From Xanthomonas sp. (GTDB lineage Bacteria; Pseudomonadota; Gammaproteobacteria; Xanthomonadales; Xanthomonadaceae): a DNA stretch of 51,115 bases. The position numbers and the translations under genes were made by a program. The DNA is taken from positions 1-51,115 of the forward strand of contig NZ_JAFIWC010000035.1 in assembly GCF_017163755.1 (NCBI RefSeq), written 5' to 3'. Below the pieces are notes generated by a model. The model saw only the letters and a program-made list of their open reading frames with translations. It had not been told where the DNA came from and did not search any database. Below, one piece after another: positions 9,645-18,786 of the stretch. The first letter of the stretch is position 1; every line of letters begins with the position of its first letter.

Positions 9645-9725
9645 ATGAAGACGTGGAAGAAGCCGATGATCCGGGAAATCTGCGTAGGCGCGGAAATCAA
9701 CTGTTACGCCTCCGGCGAGCTCTGA
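9645..9725 (+). CDS. pqqA: PQQ precursor peptide PqqA
   Basis: PqqA is the 26-residue ribosomal peptide whose Glu and Tyr side chains become the cofactor pyrroloquinoline quinone. The sequence contains the conserved E-I-N-C-Y segment, with Glu17 and Tyr21 spaced as ExxxY, the residues cross-linked by PqqE. An AGAGG ribosome-binding site precedes the ATG. It opens the pqqABCDE operon, with pqqB 66 bp downstream. It is too short for most gene finders, and the family match is clear. Confidence 0.96.
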   Translation: MKTWKKPMIREICVGAEINCYASGEL

Positions 9726-9791
9726 TGGTGCGATAGCCCCCTTCCTCAGCGGACCGATGCGCGACCGGCAGGCGCCATAGACGGAGACCGG

Positions 9792-10691
9792 ATGCACATC
9801 ATCGTATTGGGATCGGCGGCCGGCGGAGGGCACCCGCAGTGGAATTGCCATACCCCCGCGAGCCTGCGGGCCTGGCAGCAACAACCGGGTGCCCGACGTC
9901 GTACCCAGGCCAGCATTGCGGTCAGCGCCGACCGCCAGCGCTGGCTGTTGGTCAACGCCTCGCCGGACTTCCGCCAGCAACTGCTGGCCACGCCGGCACT
10001 GTGGCCGCAACAGGGCCTGCGCCATTCGCCGATCGAGGCGGTGCTGCTGACCAGCGGCGAGATCGACCATATCGCCGGCCTGCTTTCCATGCGCGAGAGC
10101 CAGCGCTTCGCGCTGCACGCCAGCGGCCGCGTGCTCGACCTGCTGGCGCAGAACCCGGTGTTCGACGCGCTCAATCCCGAGTTCGTGCAGCGCCATGCCT
10201 TCGCCCTGGACACGCCGCTGGCGCTGCTCGGGCTGCAGGTCACGCCGTTCCCGGTGCCCGGCAAGGTGCCGCTGTTCATGGAAAGCCGCCAGCACGGCGA
10301 CCTTGCCGGATCCAGCGAAGAGACGCTGGGGCTGACCATCGACGACGGCCGCCACCGCTTCCACTACGTGCCCGGCTGCGCGGCGATGACCGACGCGCTG
10401 CGCGCGCGCCTGCGTGGCGCCGAGCTGGTGTTCTTCGACGGCACCCTGTGGCAGGACGACGAACTGGTCCGGCTCGGCGTCAGCGCCAAGACCGGACAGC
10501 GCATGGGCCACCTGAGCATCGACGGCGAGGGCGGCACGCTGCGCGCGTTCGCCGACCTGGACGTGGCGCGCAAGGTGTTCATCCACATCAACACCACCAA
10601 CCCGATCCTGCACGCCGGCTCGCCCGAACATGCCGCGGTGGCCGCGCAGGGCTGGGACGTCGGCTACGACGGCATGGAGATCACGCTGTGA
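9792..10691 (+). CDS. pqqB: PQQ biosynthesis protein PqqB
   Basis: PqqB is a metallo-beta-lactamase-fold protein needed for PQQ formation; it has been linked to hydroxylation of the Glu-Tyr intermediate. The 299-residue product starts MHIIVLGSAAGGGHPQWNC, typical of the family. The usual HxHxDH metal motif appears only as the remnant EIDH, as is normal for PqqB. Its TGA stop overlaps the GTG start of pqqC in GTGA, which suggests translational coupling. Confidence 0.95.
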   Translation: MHIIVLGSAAGGGHPQWNCHTPASLRAWQQQPGARRRTQASIAVSADRQRWLLVNASPDFRQQLLATPALWPQQGLRHSPIEAVLLTSGEIDHIAGLLSMRESQRFALHASGRVLDLLAQNPVFDALNPEFVQRHAFALDTPLALLGLQVTPFPVPGKVPLFMESRQHGDLAGSSEETLGLTIDDGRHRFHYVPGCAAMTDALRARLRGAELVFFDGTLWQDDELVRLGVSAKTGQRMGHLSIDGEGGTLRAFADLDVARKVFIHINTTNPILHAGSPEHAAVAAQGWDVGYDGMEITL

Positions 10692-11440
10692 CCGCACTGC
10701 TCACGCCCGACCAGCTGGAAGCGGAACTGCGCGCGATCGGCGCGCGCCTGTACCACGACCAGCATCCGTTCCATGCGCTGCTGCACGGCGGCCGGCTCGA
10801 CCGCGGCCAGGTGCAGGCGTGGGCGCTGAACCGCTACGAGTACCAGCGCTGCATCCCGCTGAAGGACGCGGCGATCCTGGCGCGGATGGACGACCCGGCG
10901 CTGCGCCGGATCTGGCGCCAGCGCATCGTCGACCACGACGGCAGCGCCGAGGGCGAAGGCGGCATCGCGCGCTGGCTGCACCTGACCGACGCGCTGGGCC
11001 TGGACCGCGAACTGGTGCAGTCCGGGCGCGCGCTGCTGCCCGGCACCCGCTTCGCGGTGCAGGCCTACCTGCACTTCGTGCGCGAGAAGAGCCTGCTGGA
11101 GGCGATCGCCTCGTCGCTGACCGAACTGTTCGCGCCAGGCATCATCGGCCGCCGCGTGGCCGGCATGCTGCAGCACTACGACTTCGTCTCGCGCGAGGCG
11201 CTGGCCTATTTCGAACACCGCCTGCACGAGGCGCCGCGCGATTCGGACTTCGCGCTGGACTACGTCCGGCGCCACGCCGACACCGTGGAAACGCAGGAAC
11301 AGGTGAAGGCCGCGCTGCGCTTCAAGTGCGGCGTGCTGTGGTCGCAGCTGGACGCGCTGCATTTCGCCTACGTCGAACCCGGCGTCGCCTGGCCGGAAGC
11401 CTTCGTCCCGGCGCCAGCGCCGGCGCAGGCCGTGGCATGA
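10688..11440 (+). CDS. pqqC: Pyrroloquinoline-quinone synthase PqqC
   Basis: PqqC is the cofactorless oxidase that carries out the last ring closure and oxidation to PQQ. The product is 250 residues, the usual length, with the all-helical PqqC/TENA-like fold signatures ([31 protein letters not shown]). The GTG at 10688 overlaps the pqqB stop, and the gene's TGA overlaps the pqqD ATG in ATGA, so synthesis of the three proteins is probably coupled. Confidence 0.95.
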   Translation: MTALLTPDQLEAELRAIGARLYHDQHPFHALLHGGRLDRGQVQAWALNRYEYQRCIPLKDAAILARMDDPALRRIWRQRIVDHDGSAEGEGGIARWLHLTDALGLDRELVQSGRALLPGTRFAVQAYLHFVREKSLLEAIASSLTELFAPGIIGRRVAGMLQHYDFVSREALAYFEHRLHEAPRDSDFALDYVRRHADTVETQEQVKAALRFKCGVLWSQLDALHFAYVEPGVAWPEAFVPAPAPAQAVA

Positions 11441-11715
11441 GCGCGCTCGCGCCGGACAGCTGCCCGCGGCTGGCGCCGGGCGTGCGCCTGCAGCACGACC
11501 GCACCCGGGAGCAATGGGTGCTGCTGGCGCCCGAACGCGTGGTGGAACTGGACGAGATCGCGCATGCGATCGTCTCGCGCTGCGACGGACAGCGGCCGCT
11601 GACGGCGATCGCCCACGAGCTGGCCGGCGAATTCGATGCCGATCCGGACGAAGTGCAGCGCGACGTTCTCGAACTGGCCGCACAGCTGTTCGACAAGCGG
11701 CTGCTGCGCGCATGA
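11437..11715 (+). CDS. pqqD: PqqA-binding chaperone PqqD
   Basis: PqqD is a small RiPP-recognition protein that binds PqqA and presents it to the radical SAM enzyme PqqE. The 92-residue product has the family pattern ([20 protein letters not shown], then [15 protein letters not shown]). Start and stop both overlap neighbours by 4 bp (ATGA with pqqC and ATGA with pqqE). That arrangement suits 1:1 supply of a complex. Confidence 0.94.
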   Translation: MSALAPDSCPRLAPGVRLQHDRTREQWVLLAPERVVELDEIAHAIVSRCDGQRPLTAIAHELAGEFDADPDEVQRDVLELAAQLFDKRLLRA

Positions 11716-12854
11716 ACGCGGTGACCGCCATGGACGCCACGCGCGCGATCGCCCCGCCGCCGCTGTCGATCCTGCTCGAGCTGACCCATCGCTGCCCGCT
11801 GGCATGCCCGTACTGCTCCAACCCGATCGCGCTGGCCGGGCTGCGCGAGGAGATGGACACCGCCGGCTGGCGCAGCGCGCTGGATCAGGCCGCGGCGATG
11901 GGCGTGCTGCAGGCGCACTTCTCCGGCGGCGAACCGATGCTGCGCAAGGACCTGCCCGAGCTGGTCGCGCACGCGCGCGGGCTGGGGCTGTACAGCAACC
12001 TGATCACCTCCGGCGTGGCCGGCGGCGCGCCGATGCTGGCGCAACTCGCCGACGCCGGGCTGGAGCACGTGCAGCTGAGCGTGCAGGACGCCGACGCGGC
12101 CGGCGCCGACCGCATCGCCGGCTACCGCGACAGCCTGGCCAAGAAGCGCGCGTTCGCCGCCGCGGTCACCGCGCTCGGCCTGCCGCTGACGATCAACGCG
12201 GTGATCCACCGCCACAACGCCGAAGGCGTGCCGGCGATGATCGAGCTGGCGCTGGAACTGGGCGCCGAGCGCCTGGAAGTGGCGCACACCCAGTACTACG
12301 GCTGGGGCCTGCGCAACCGCGCCGCGCTGATGCCCAGCCGCGAGCAGATCGACGCCACCGTGGTCGCGGTCGCCGACGCGCGCGCGCGCCTGCAGCAGCG
12401 GCTGAGCATCGACTTCGTCACCCCCGACTACTACGCGCACCGGCCCAAGGCGTGCATGGGCGGCTGGGGCCAGCGCTTCGTCAACATCTCCCCGCGCGGC
12501 GACGTGCTGCCCTGCCACGCCGCCGAAACCCTGCCGGACATGGTGTTCGAGAACCTGCGCGAGCGTCCGCTGGCGGCGATCTGGCAGGACGGCGACGCCT
12601 TCACCCGCTTCCGCGGCACGGCGTGGATGCCGGAGGTCTGCCAGGGCTGTCCCAAGCGCGAGATCGACTGGGGCGGCTGCCGCTGCCAGGCGCTGGCGCT
12701 GAGCGGCGATGCCGCCACCCTGGATCCGGTCTGCGAACGCGCCGACGCCCATGCGTCGGTGCAGGCGCTGGCGCGCGGCGAGGCGGCCGCGCCCGCGCCG
12801 GAGTTCGTCTACCGGCGCCCGCTGCGCGAAACCGCCCCCCGCGAAGGCGGCTGA
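11712..12854 (+). CDS. pqqE: PqqA peptide cyclase PqqE (radical SAM)
   Basis: PqqE uses a radical SAM mechanism to join the gamma carbon of PqqA Glu to the Tyr ring. The 380-residue product has the CxxxCxxC cluster motif (Cys28, Cys32, Cys35 in CPLACPYC), the SGGEP SAM-binding stretch, and a C-terminal SPASM-type Cys set for extra Fe-S clusters (CMGGW, LPCHAAE, CQGCPKR, GGCRC). The ATG at 11712 overlaps the pqqD stop. No pqqF protease gene follows, so PqqA trimming must be encoded elsewhere or be done by another protease. Confidence 0.95.
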   Translation: MNAVTAMDATRAIAPPPLSILLELTHRCPLACPYCSNPIALAGLREEMDTAGWRSALDQAAAMGVLQAHFSGGEPMLRKDLPELVAHARGLGLYSNLITSGVAGGAPMLAQLADAGLEHVQLSVQDADAAGADRIAGYRDSLAKKRAFAAAVTALGLPLTINAVIHRHNAEGVPAMIELALELGAERLEVAHTQYYGWGLRNRAALMPSREQIDATVVAVADARARLQQRLSIDFVTPDYYAHRPKACMGGWGQRFVNISPRGDVLPCHAAETLPDMVFENLRERPLAAIWQDGDAFTRFRGTAWMPEVCQGCPKREIDWGGCRCQALALSGDAATLDPVCERADAHASVQALARGEAAAPAPEFVYRRPLRETAPREGG

Positions 12855-12965
12855 AGCGGACGCGTCCGCCGCGGCGCCGGCGGCGCGGCCTTCGCCTTGC
12901 CGGCCATGCGCCGCACGCGTGGCGAGCGACTACACTACGCCGCATCCCAACGCCGGACTTCCAAC

Positions 12966-13478
12966 ATGCTCCTTGCGCGCCTCACTCCTGTGGTCCTGTG
13001 CGCGGCCTTCGCCATGGCCGCCGTCCCCGCCGCCGCCCAGCGCGCCGTGTCCGGCGACCTGCAGACGCAGATGTCCGCGCAGGAGTTCAAGGCCGCCGGG
13101 CTGGACAAGCTGTCGCCGCAGGAACTGTCGGCGCTGAACGACTGGCTGCAGGGCAAGGTGGCCAAGGACACCGCCACGGCCCTGGAAAAGGCGAAAGAGG
13201 AAGGCCGCCAGGAAGTGATCGTCAAGAACCGCGGCTTCTTCGATTTCGGCAGCAAGGAACCGATCGAGAGCACGCTGGTCGGTCAATTCAGCGGGTTCGG
13301 CAAGGGCCGGCGCTTCGTGCTGGCCAACGGCCAGGAATGGGAGCAGATCGAACCGGCCAGCCTGGCCGGCGTGCGCCTGGACGCGCCCAAGATCAAGATC
13401 CGGCCGGGCCTGATGGGCGTGTGGTACCTGCAGGTCGCCAACTACAACACCCAGGCCAAGGTGCGCCGGGTCAAGTAG
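12966..13478 (+). CDS. Secreted protein of unknown function
   Basis: The product is 170 residues with an N-terminal signal peptide (hydrophobic core, cleavage near AVPAAAQ). The mature part has a predicted helix pair (LDKLSPQELSALNDWLQ and a Lys/Glu-rich helix), then a beta-rich segment (VGQFSGFGKGRRFVLANGQEW). It is probably periplasmic. I do not recognise a named family. It lies 111 bp after pqqE, so it may have its own promoter, and it is convergent with hrpA across repeat copy B. Confidence 0.72.
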   Translation: MLLARLTPVVLCAAFAMAAVPAAAQRAVSGDLQTQMSAQEFKAAGLDKLSPQELSALNDWLQGKVAKDTATALEKAKEEGRQEVIVKNRGFFDFGSKEPIESTLVGQFSGFGKGRRFVLANGQEWEQIEPASLAGVRLDAPKIKIRPGLMGVWYLQVANYNTQAKVRRVK

Positions 13479-13498
13479 TTCCGGCATTGGCGATGAGC

Positions 13499-13796
13499 GG
13501 GACTCGGGACTCGGGACTCGGGACGGCAGGATGATGTCCCGGGGAAATAGCTGTAAAGCGATGTGATGAAAAAATTGCCATTATTTTTTCAAGAAAAGCG
13601 GCGCTTTTCCCGCAGCTGCGGCACGACTGCTTTCTGTAGGAGGGGCTTCAGCCCCGACGCCTTACCGGTAAAGCGTCGGGGCTGAAGCCCCTCCCACAGA
13701 AAAGCAAAGATGCGGCGAACTTGCGAAAATCCCGAGTCCCGAGTCCCGAGTCCCCGAGTCCCCGAGTCCCGACCGGGTCCCGGGTCCCGGGTCCCC
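13499..13796. repeat. Long inverted-heptamer element, copy B
   Basis: It fills nearly all of the 324-bp gap between two convergent genes. The left arm (13499-13524) has three GGGACTC units plus a partial one. The right arm (13730-13796) starts with GAGTCCC units and shifts to GGGTCCC units. The ~205-bp core resembles copy A (1-295), sharing both arm boundaries and a hairpin at 13635-13698 (TGTAGGAGGGGCTTCAGCCC, an ACCGGT centre, and the complementary arm). The hairpin could act as a bidirectional terminator. No gene is seen here. Confidence 0.87.
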
Positions 13797-13802
13797 AAAC
13801 AA

Positions 13803-16800
13803 TCACCGCAACCCAGCCACCCGCTGCGCCAGCTTCTTCGCCGAGATCCCGGCCTTGGCGCCGAGTTCCTGCGCGAACAAGGACACGCGCAATTCCTCCA
13901 GGTCCCAGCGCAGCGCCTGCCATTGCGGATCGCCGCTGCGTCCGGCCGCGGCGGCGGCGGCCAATGCGTCGACGAACGGCTTGAGCTCCAGCATCCGCGC
14001 CTGGTCGCGCGCCGGATCGCGCTTGGCGCGTTCGGCGCGCAGGATCATCGCTCGCAGGTAGCGCGGGAACTGCGCCAGCGCCGTGGCCGGCGTCTCGCGC
14101 AGGAAGCCCGGATGCACCAGCGCGGCCAGCTGCGCGCGCAGGTCGTCGAGGTTGCCGCTGGCCCAGCCCATCAGCGGCGATTCCAGCTGCGGCTTCAGTT
14201 CCGCCGCCGCGCCCATGATCGCCTCGGCCAGCTTCAGCCGCTCCATCGCCTCGCCGAACAGCTGCTTGCCGGCCGCATCGCGGCGCTGGGCGAAGCTGCC
14301 CGGGTCGCGGATCGCGTCCAGGCCGTGTTCGAGCAGCGCGTTCATCGCCGCATCCACCAGGTCGCCGCGCAGGCGTTCCTGCGACTCGATCGCCGCGTAC
14401 AGCAGCCCGGTCTTCGGCGAGACCGGCAACTGCTTGCGCGCCTGCTTGGCCTTGTCCGCCAGCGCGATCTCCAGCAGCCGGCGCACGCCGCGCGGATGCG
14501 CCGCTTCGGCCTGCGCGCGGTCGGCGAAGATGCGCAGCGCCGCGGTTTCGCCCTCGTCGACCAGCGCCGGATAGGCCGGCACCCCGGCCTCGCCGGGCAC
14601 CTGCAGCGGGATCGGCGCGGACGGGAACTCGCGCAGGCCCTCGGCGGCCATCTCGCGCCCGGCGCGCGCGGCGAACGCCTGCCCGGCGCGCTCGCCGAAG
14701 CGCGCGCGCAGCGCGTCCAGGTCGCGCGATTCGGCCAGCACCTTGCCGGCGTCGTCGCGCAGGCGCAGGTTCATGCGCAGGTGCGGCTCCAGCGCCGCTT
14801 CGTCGAAGTCCAGCGCCGCCACCGCCGCGCCGGTGGCGCGCTGCAGGAAGCGCGCCAGTTCGCCGCGGATGTCGTCGGCGCCGGGCTGCGGGAACGCCTC
14901 GTAGAACGCGCGCGCGAAATCCGGCGCCGGCACGTAGTTGCGCCGCTGCGCCTTGGGCAGGCTGCGGATCAGCGCCGCCGCCTTGTCGGCGACGAAGCCC
15001 GGCGCCAGCCACGACAGCCGCGCCGGGTCCAGCGCGTTGAGCAGGTGCACCGGCACCTCCAGGGTCACGCCGTCGTCGGCCGCGCCGGGCTCGAACTTGT
15101 AGTGCAGCGCCAGCCGCGCATCGCCCAGCGCGAAGTACTTCGGATAGCGGTCGGCCTCGCTGCCCTCGCCCGGCAGCAGGTCGGTCAGCGTCCAGTGCAG
15201 CGTGCGCCGCTGCGCGGGCGGCAGCGTCTTCCACCACGCGTCCAGGCCGCTGGCCGAATGGATCTCGCCCGGAATCCGGTCCAGGTACCAGCGCGCCTGC
15301 CAGTCCTCGTCGGCAACGATGCCGGCGCGGCGCAGCTTGGCTTCTTCCTCGTGCGCCTGCGCCAGCACCTTCTGGTTGTCGGCGACGAAGCTGGCGCGGG
15401 TGTTGATCTCCCCCGGCACCAGCCCCTGGCGCACGAACAGCTCGTGCGCGCCGGGCGGATCGATGCGCCCGTAGTGCACCGGCTTCTTCGGCGCCAGCAC
15501 CAGCCCGAACAGGCTGATCTGCTCGGACGCCAGCACCTGCCCCTGCGCGCGCGACCAGTGCGGATCGAAGTGCTTGCGCGCCAACAGGTGCGGCAACTCG
15601 GCGATGACCCAGTCCGGTTCGATCGCGGCATTGATCATGCCCCACACCTTCTGCGTGTCCAGCAGCGTGGCCGGCAGCACCCACGGCGGCGGCTTCTTGG
15701 CCAGCGCCGAGCCCGGGAACAGCAGGAAGCGGCGCTGCCGCGGCGCCAGGAAATCGCCCTTGTCGCTGCGATGGCCGACCTGGGTCGGCAGGCCGGCGAG
15801 CAGCGCGCGGTGCAACGCCTGGTAGGCGGCGCTGCGTTCGCGCTCGCTCGCGCGCGGCGCGTCGGCATCGGTGGCCGGGGGCGCGGGCCTGGGTTCGGCC
15901 GGCGCGGGCGCGGCCGCCGCCTCGCTGCGGCCTTCGCGCGCCAGCCGCGCAGCGCGGTGCAGCTGGCCGCGGGTGGCGCGCGCGCTGGTCTCGGCATCGC
16001 GGGCCGGGGGCGGCGACGCGGCGCCGGCCAGCAACGGCGTCAGCGACGCCGCCGCCGGTTCCTCGGTCCAGCCCAGTTCCTCGCACAGCAGGTGCAACTG
16101 GCGGTGCAGTTCGCGCCACTCGCGCATGCGCAGGAAGCCGAGGAAATGCCGCCCGCACCAGTCGCGCAGCCTGGACTGGGTCAGCTCCTCGTGCGCCTGC
16201 CGGTAGCCGTCCCACAGGCGCAGGATGCCGACGAACTCCGAGCGCGCATCGGCGAACTTGGCGTGCGCGTTGTCGGCCGCCTCGCGCGCTTCCGGCGGGC
16301 GTTCGCGCGGGTCCTGGATGCCCAGGAACGCGGCGATCACCAGCATCGGCCGCAGGCAGCCGTGCTGCTGCGCGGCCACCAGCATCCGCGCCAGCTTCAC
16401 GTCCACCGGCAGCCGCGCCATCTTGCGGCCGATCTCGGTGAGCGTGCGCATGCCGTGGCGGTCGGCGTCGCTGACCGCGCCCAATTCCACCAGCTGCTGC
16501 CAGCCGTCGGCGACCGCGCGCTCGTCCGGCGGCTCCAGGAACGGGAAGTCCTCGATCCGGCCCAGGCCCAGCTGCAGCATGCGCAGGATCACCCCGGCCA
16601 AGCTGGAGCGGCGGATCTCCGGATCGGTGAATTCCGGCCGCGCCTGGAAATCGGCCTCGGCGTACAGCCGGTAGCAGATGCCCTCGGCGATGCGCCCGCA
16701 GCGGCCCTTGCGCTGGTTGGCGCTGGCCTGCGAGATCGGCTCGATGTGCAGCCGGTCCAGCTTCTGGCGCGGGCTGTAGCGCTTGATCCGCGCATAGCCC

Positions 16801-17927
16801 GGGTCGATCACGTAGCGGATCCGCGGCACCGTCAGCGAGGTCTCGGCCACGTTGGTGGCCAGCACCAGCCGCCGCCGCGGGCCGGGCTTGAACACCCGGT
16901 CCTGGTCGCTGGTGGACAGTCGCGCGTACAGCGGCAGCACCTCGGTCTCGCGGTACTTGCGCCGTTCCAGCGCCTGGTGCGCGTCGCGGATCTCGCGCTC
17001 GCCGGGCAGGAACAGCAGCACGTCGCCGCGCGGGTCAAGCCGGGTGATCTCGTCCACCGCGGCCACGATCGCGTCGTTGACGGTGCGCTCGCCGGCGCGG
17101 TCCTCGCCCTCGCCATCCGCACCGCCGCCCTCGCCTTCCAGCGGCCGGTAACGCACTTCCACCGGAAAGGTGCGGCCCTCCACGCTGATTACCGGCGCGC
17201 CGTCAAAATGCTCGGCGAAACGCGCGGTGTCGATCGTCGCCGAGGTCACGATCACCTTCAGCTCCGGGCGCTTGCGCAGCAGCTGCTTGAGGTAGCCGAG
17301 CAGGAAATCGATGTTGAGGCTGCGCTCGTGCGCCTCGTCGACGATGATCGTGTCGTAGCTGGAGAGCCAGCGGTCGCTGGCGATCTCGGCCAGCAGGATG
17401 CCGTCGGTCATGAACTTGATCCGGGTGTCGTCGCCGACCCGGTCGTTGAAGCGCACCTGGAACCCCACCGCGCCGCCGACCGGCGTGCGCAGTTCCTCGG
17501 CCACGCGCGTGGCCACCGCGCGCGCGGCGATCCGCCGCGGCTGGGTGCAGCCGATCATGCCGGCCACGCCGCGTCCGGCCGCCAGGCACAGCTTGGGCAA
17601 CTGGGTGGTCTTGCCCGAACCGGTCTCGCCGGCGATCACCACCACCTGGTGGGCGCGGATCAGCGCGACGATCTGCTCGGCTTCACGCGCGATCGGCAGC
17701 TGTTCGTCCAAGGTGATCGGCGGCTGCGACGCGGCGCGCGCCTGGAACCGCGACAGCGACGCGCCCAGCGCCTGCTCGAAGGCGGCCTCCAGTGCGGCAT
17801 TGCCGGGCGCGGCCTGCCAGCGCGACCATAGGCCGAACAGGCGGCCGCGGTCGCGGGTCATCGCGCCGTCGATCGCGCCGCGGCGCTCGCGCAGCCGGGT
17901 GGCCAGTTGCTTTTCGATAGTGCTCAT
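13803..17927 (-). CDS. hrpA: ATP-dependent RNA helicase HrpA
   Basis: HrpA is a large DEAH-box RNA helicase, linked in other bacteria to mRNA processing and rescue of stalled ribosomes. The 1374-residue product has Walker A GETGSGKT (100-107), DEAH (197-200), the helicase C domain with SATIDTARF and QRKGRCGRIAEG, then HA2, OB-fold and the long HrpA C-terminal domain. An Ala/Pro/Glu-rich insert of about 80 residues (roughly 620-700) interrupts the protein after the OB region. The start is ATG at 17927; an in-frame TTG lies 3 bp upstream. It is divergent from dps. Confidence 0.95.
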   Translation of the reverse strand: MSTIEKQLATRLRERRGAIDGAMTRDRGRLFGLWSRWQAAPGNAALEAAFEQALGASLSRFQARAASQPPITLDEQLPIAREAEQIVALIRAHQVVVIAGETGSGKTTQLPKLCLAAGRGVAGMIGCTQPRRIAARAVATRVAEELRTPVGGAVGFQVRFNDRVGDDTRIKFMTDGILLAEIASDRWLSSYDTIIVDEAHERSLNIDFLLGYLKQLLRKRPELKVIVTSATIDTARFAEHFDGAPVISVEGRTFPVEVRYRPLEGEGGGADGEGEDRAGERTVNDAIVAAVDEITRLDPRGDVLLFLPGEREIRDAHQALERRKYRETEVLPLYARLSTSDQDRVFKPGPRRRLVLATNVAETSLTVPRIRYVIDPGYARIKRYSPRQKLDRLHIEPISQASANQRKGRCGRIAEGICYRLYAEADFQARPEFTDPEIRRSSLAGVILRMLQLGLGRIEDFPFLEPPDERAVADGWQQLVELGAVSDADRHGMRTLTEIGRKMARLPVDVKLARMLVAAQQHGCLRPMLVIAAFLGIQDPRERPPEAREAADNAHAKFADARSEFVGILRLWDGYRQAHEELTQSRLRDWCGRHFLGFLRMREWRELHRQLHLLCEELGWTEEPAAASLTPLLAGAASPPPARDAETSARATRGQLHRAARLAREGRSEAAAAPAPAEPRPAPPATDADAPRASERERSAAYQALHRALLAGLPTQVGHRSDKGDFLAPRQRRFLLFPGSALAKKPPPWVLPATLLDTQKVWGMINAAIEPDWVIAELPHLLARKHFDPHWSRAQGQVLASEQISLFGLVLAPKKPVHYGRIDPPGAHELFVRQGLVPGEINTRASFVADNQKVLAQAHEEEAKLRRAGIVADEDWQARWYLDRIPGEIHSASGLDAWWKTLPPAQRRTLHWTLTDLLPGEGSEADRYPKYFALGDARLALHYKFEPGAADDGVTLEVPVHLLNALDPARLSWLAPGFVADKAAALIRSLPKAQRRNYVPAPDFARAFYEAFPQPGADDIRGELARFLQRATGAAVAALDFDEAALEPHLRMNLRLRDDAGKVLAESRDLDALRARFGERAGQAFAARAGREMAAEGLREFPSAPIPLQVPGEAGVPAYPALVDEGETAALRIFADRAQAEAAHPRGVRRLLEIALADKAKQARKQLPVSPKTGLLYAAIESQERLRGDLVDAAMNALLEHGLDAIRDPGSFAQRRDAAGKQLFGEAMERLKLAEAIMGAAAELKPQLESPLMGWASGNLDDLRAQLAALVHPGFLRETPATALAQFPRYLRAMILRAERAKRDPARDQARMLELKPFVDALAAAAAAGRSGDPQWQALRWDLEELRVSLFAQELGAKAGISAKKLAQRVAGLR

Positions 17928-18019
17928 CAATCAGGTGCCGTTGAACTTTGAATTACATCGCATGCTTTAGTCTGTCTATTGTGACGCCATATCGTTCATA
18001 ACCCTCAGGAGCACGCCCC

Positions 18020-18568
18020 ATGGCCAAGAACAAGACCCCCGTCAAGACCAAGACCCCGACCCAGCCGCTCGCGGCGCTTGCGCCGTCGGCCCCGAACATC
18101 GATATCGGGATCAGCGGCGGCGACCGCAAGAAGATCGCCGACGGCCTGTCGCAGTTCATGGCCGACGCGTTCACCCTGTACCTGAAGACCCACAACTTCC
18201 ACTGGAACGTGACCGGGTCGATGTTCAACTCGCTGCACCTGATGTTCGAGACCCAGTACACCGAGCAGTGGGGCGCGCTGGACGACGTCGCCGAGCGCAT
18301 CCGCGCGCTGGGCTTCAACGCGCCGGGCTCGTACAAGGAGTTCGCCGCGCTGACCTCGATCCCCGAAGAGCCGGGCCTGACCGACAGCGCCGACTGGCGC
18401 GAGATGGTGCGCCAGCTGGTGGTCGGCAACGAGGCCGTGTGCCGCACCGCGCGCAAGGTGCTCAAGGTCGCCGACGACGCCGGCGACGACCCTTCGGTGG
18501 ACATGCTGACCCAGCGCCTGCAGACCCACGAGAAGTATGCGTGGATGTTGCGGTCGCTGCTGCAGTAA
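18020..18568 (+). CDS. dps: Dps-family ferritin-like DNA-protection protein
   Basis: Dps forms 12-subunit shells that oxidise and store iron and protect DNA under oxidative stress and starvation. The 182-residue product has a Lys/Thr/Pro-rich N-terminal tail (about 1-30) that could bind DNA, then a ferritin-like four-helix domain. Ferroxidase ligands of the family are visible: His61 in HWN, His73, and Asp88/Glu92 in ALDDVAER. An AGGAG ribosome-binding site lies 7 bp before the ATG. It is divergent from hrpA across 92 bp. The stop codon is inside a hairpin stem (see the next entry). Confidence 0.92.
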   Translation: MAKNKTPVKTKTPTQPLAALAPSAPNIDIGISGGDRKKIADGLSQFMADAFTLYLKTHNFHWNVTGSMFNSLHLMFETQYTEQWGALDDVAERIRALGFNAPGSYKEFAALTSIPEEPGLTDSADWREMVRQLVVGNEAVCRTARKVLKVADDAGDDPSVDMLTQRLQTHEKYAWMLRSLLQ

Positions 18569-18691
18569 GCCCTGGGGCTTCGCCCCTGGCGGGCTTACCC
18601 AAGGTTTCGCCGATGGCGAAACCTTGGGCCCCTGCTCACTCGCCTCCCACAACCCCGCGCCTGTCGGCGCGCCCCCTTGACTCAAGGGGGC
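18566..18691. terminator. Hairpin cluster after dps
   Basis: Three structures follow dps. (1) An outer stem TAAGCCC / GGGCTTA (18566-18572 with 18591-18597) includes the stop codon and encloses GGGGC-TTC-GCCCC. (2) A 14-bp perfect stem with a 3-nt loop spans 18598-18628 (CCCAAGGTTTCGCC, GAT, complement). (3) GCCCCCTTGA with its complement spans 18671-18691. None has a T-run, so these may be structured terminators or repeat elements. No gene is seen in the 218-bp gap. Confidence 0.5.
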
Positions 18692-18786
18692 TTGCACGCT
18701 GAAAGCTCCACGCAAGAGGCCTGCTGCCTCGCCTACATCCTGCATACTGACGTCCCAGGGTGGCCCCCCACCTACATGGACGTTCG

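Noticed and set aside
13710-17831. Plus-strand 1373-codon open frame across hrpA
   Set aside because: It is antisense to HrpA, has a low-complexity composition and no domain, and begins inside repeat copy B.
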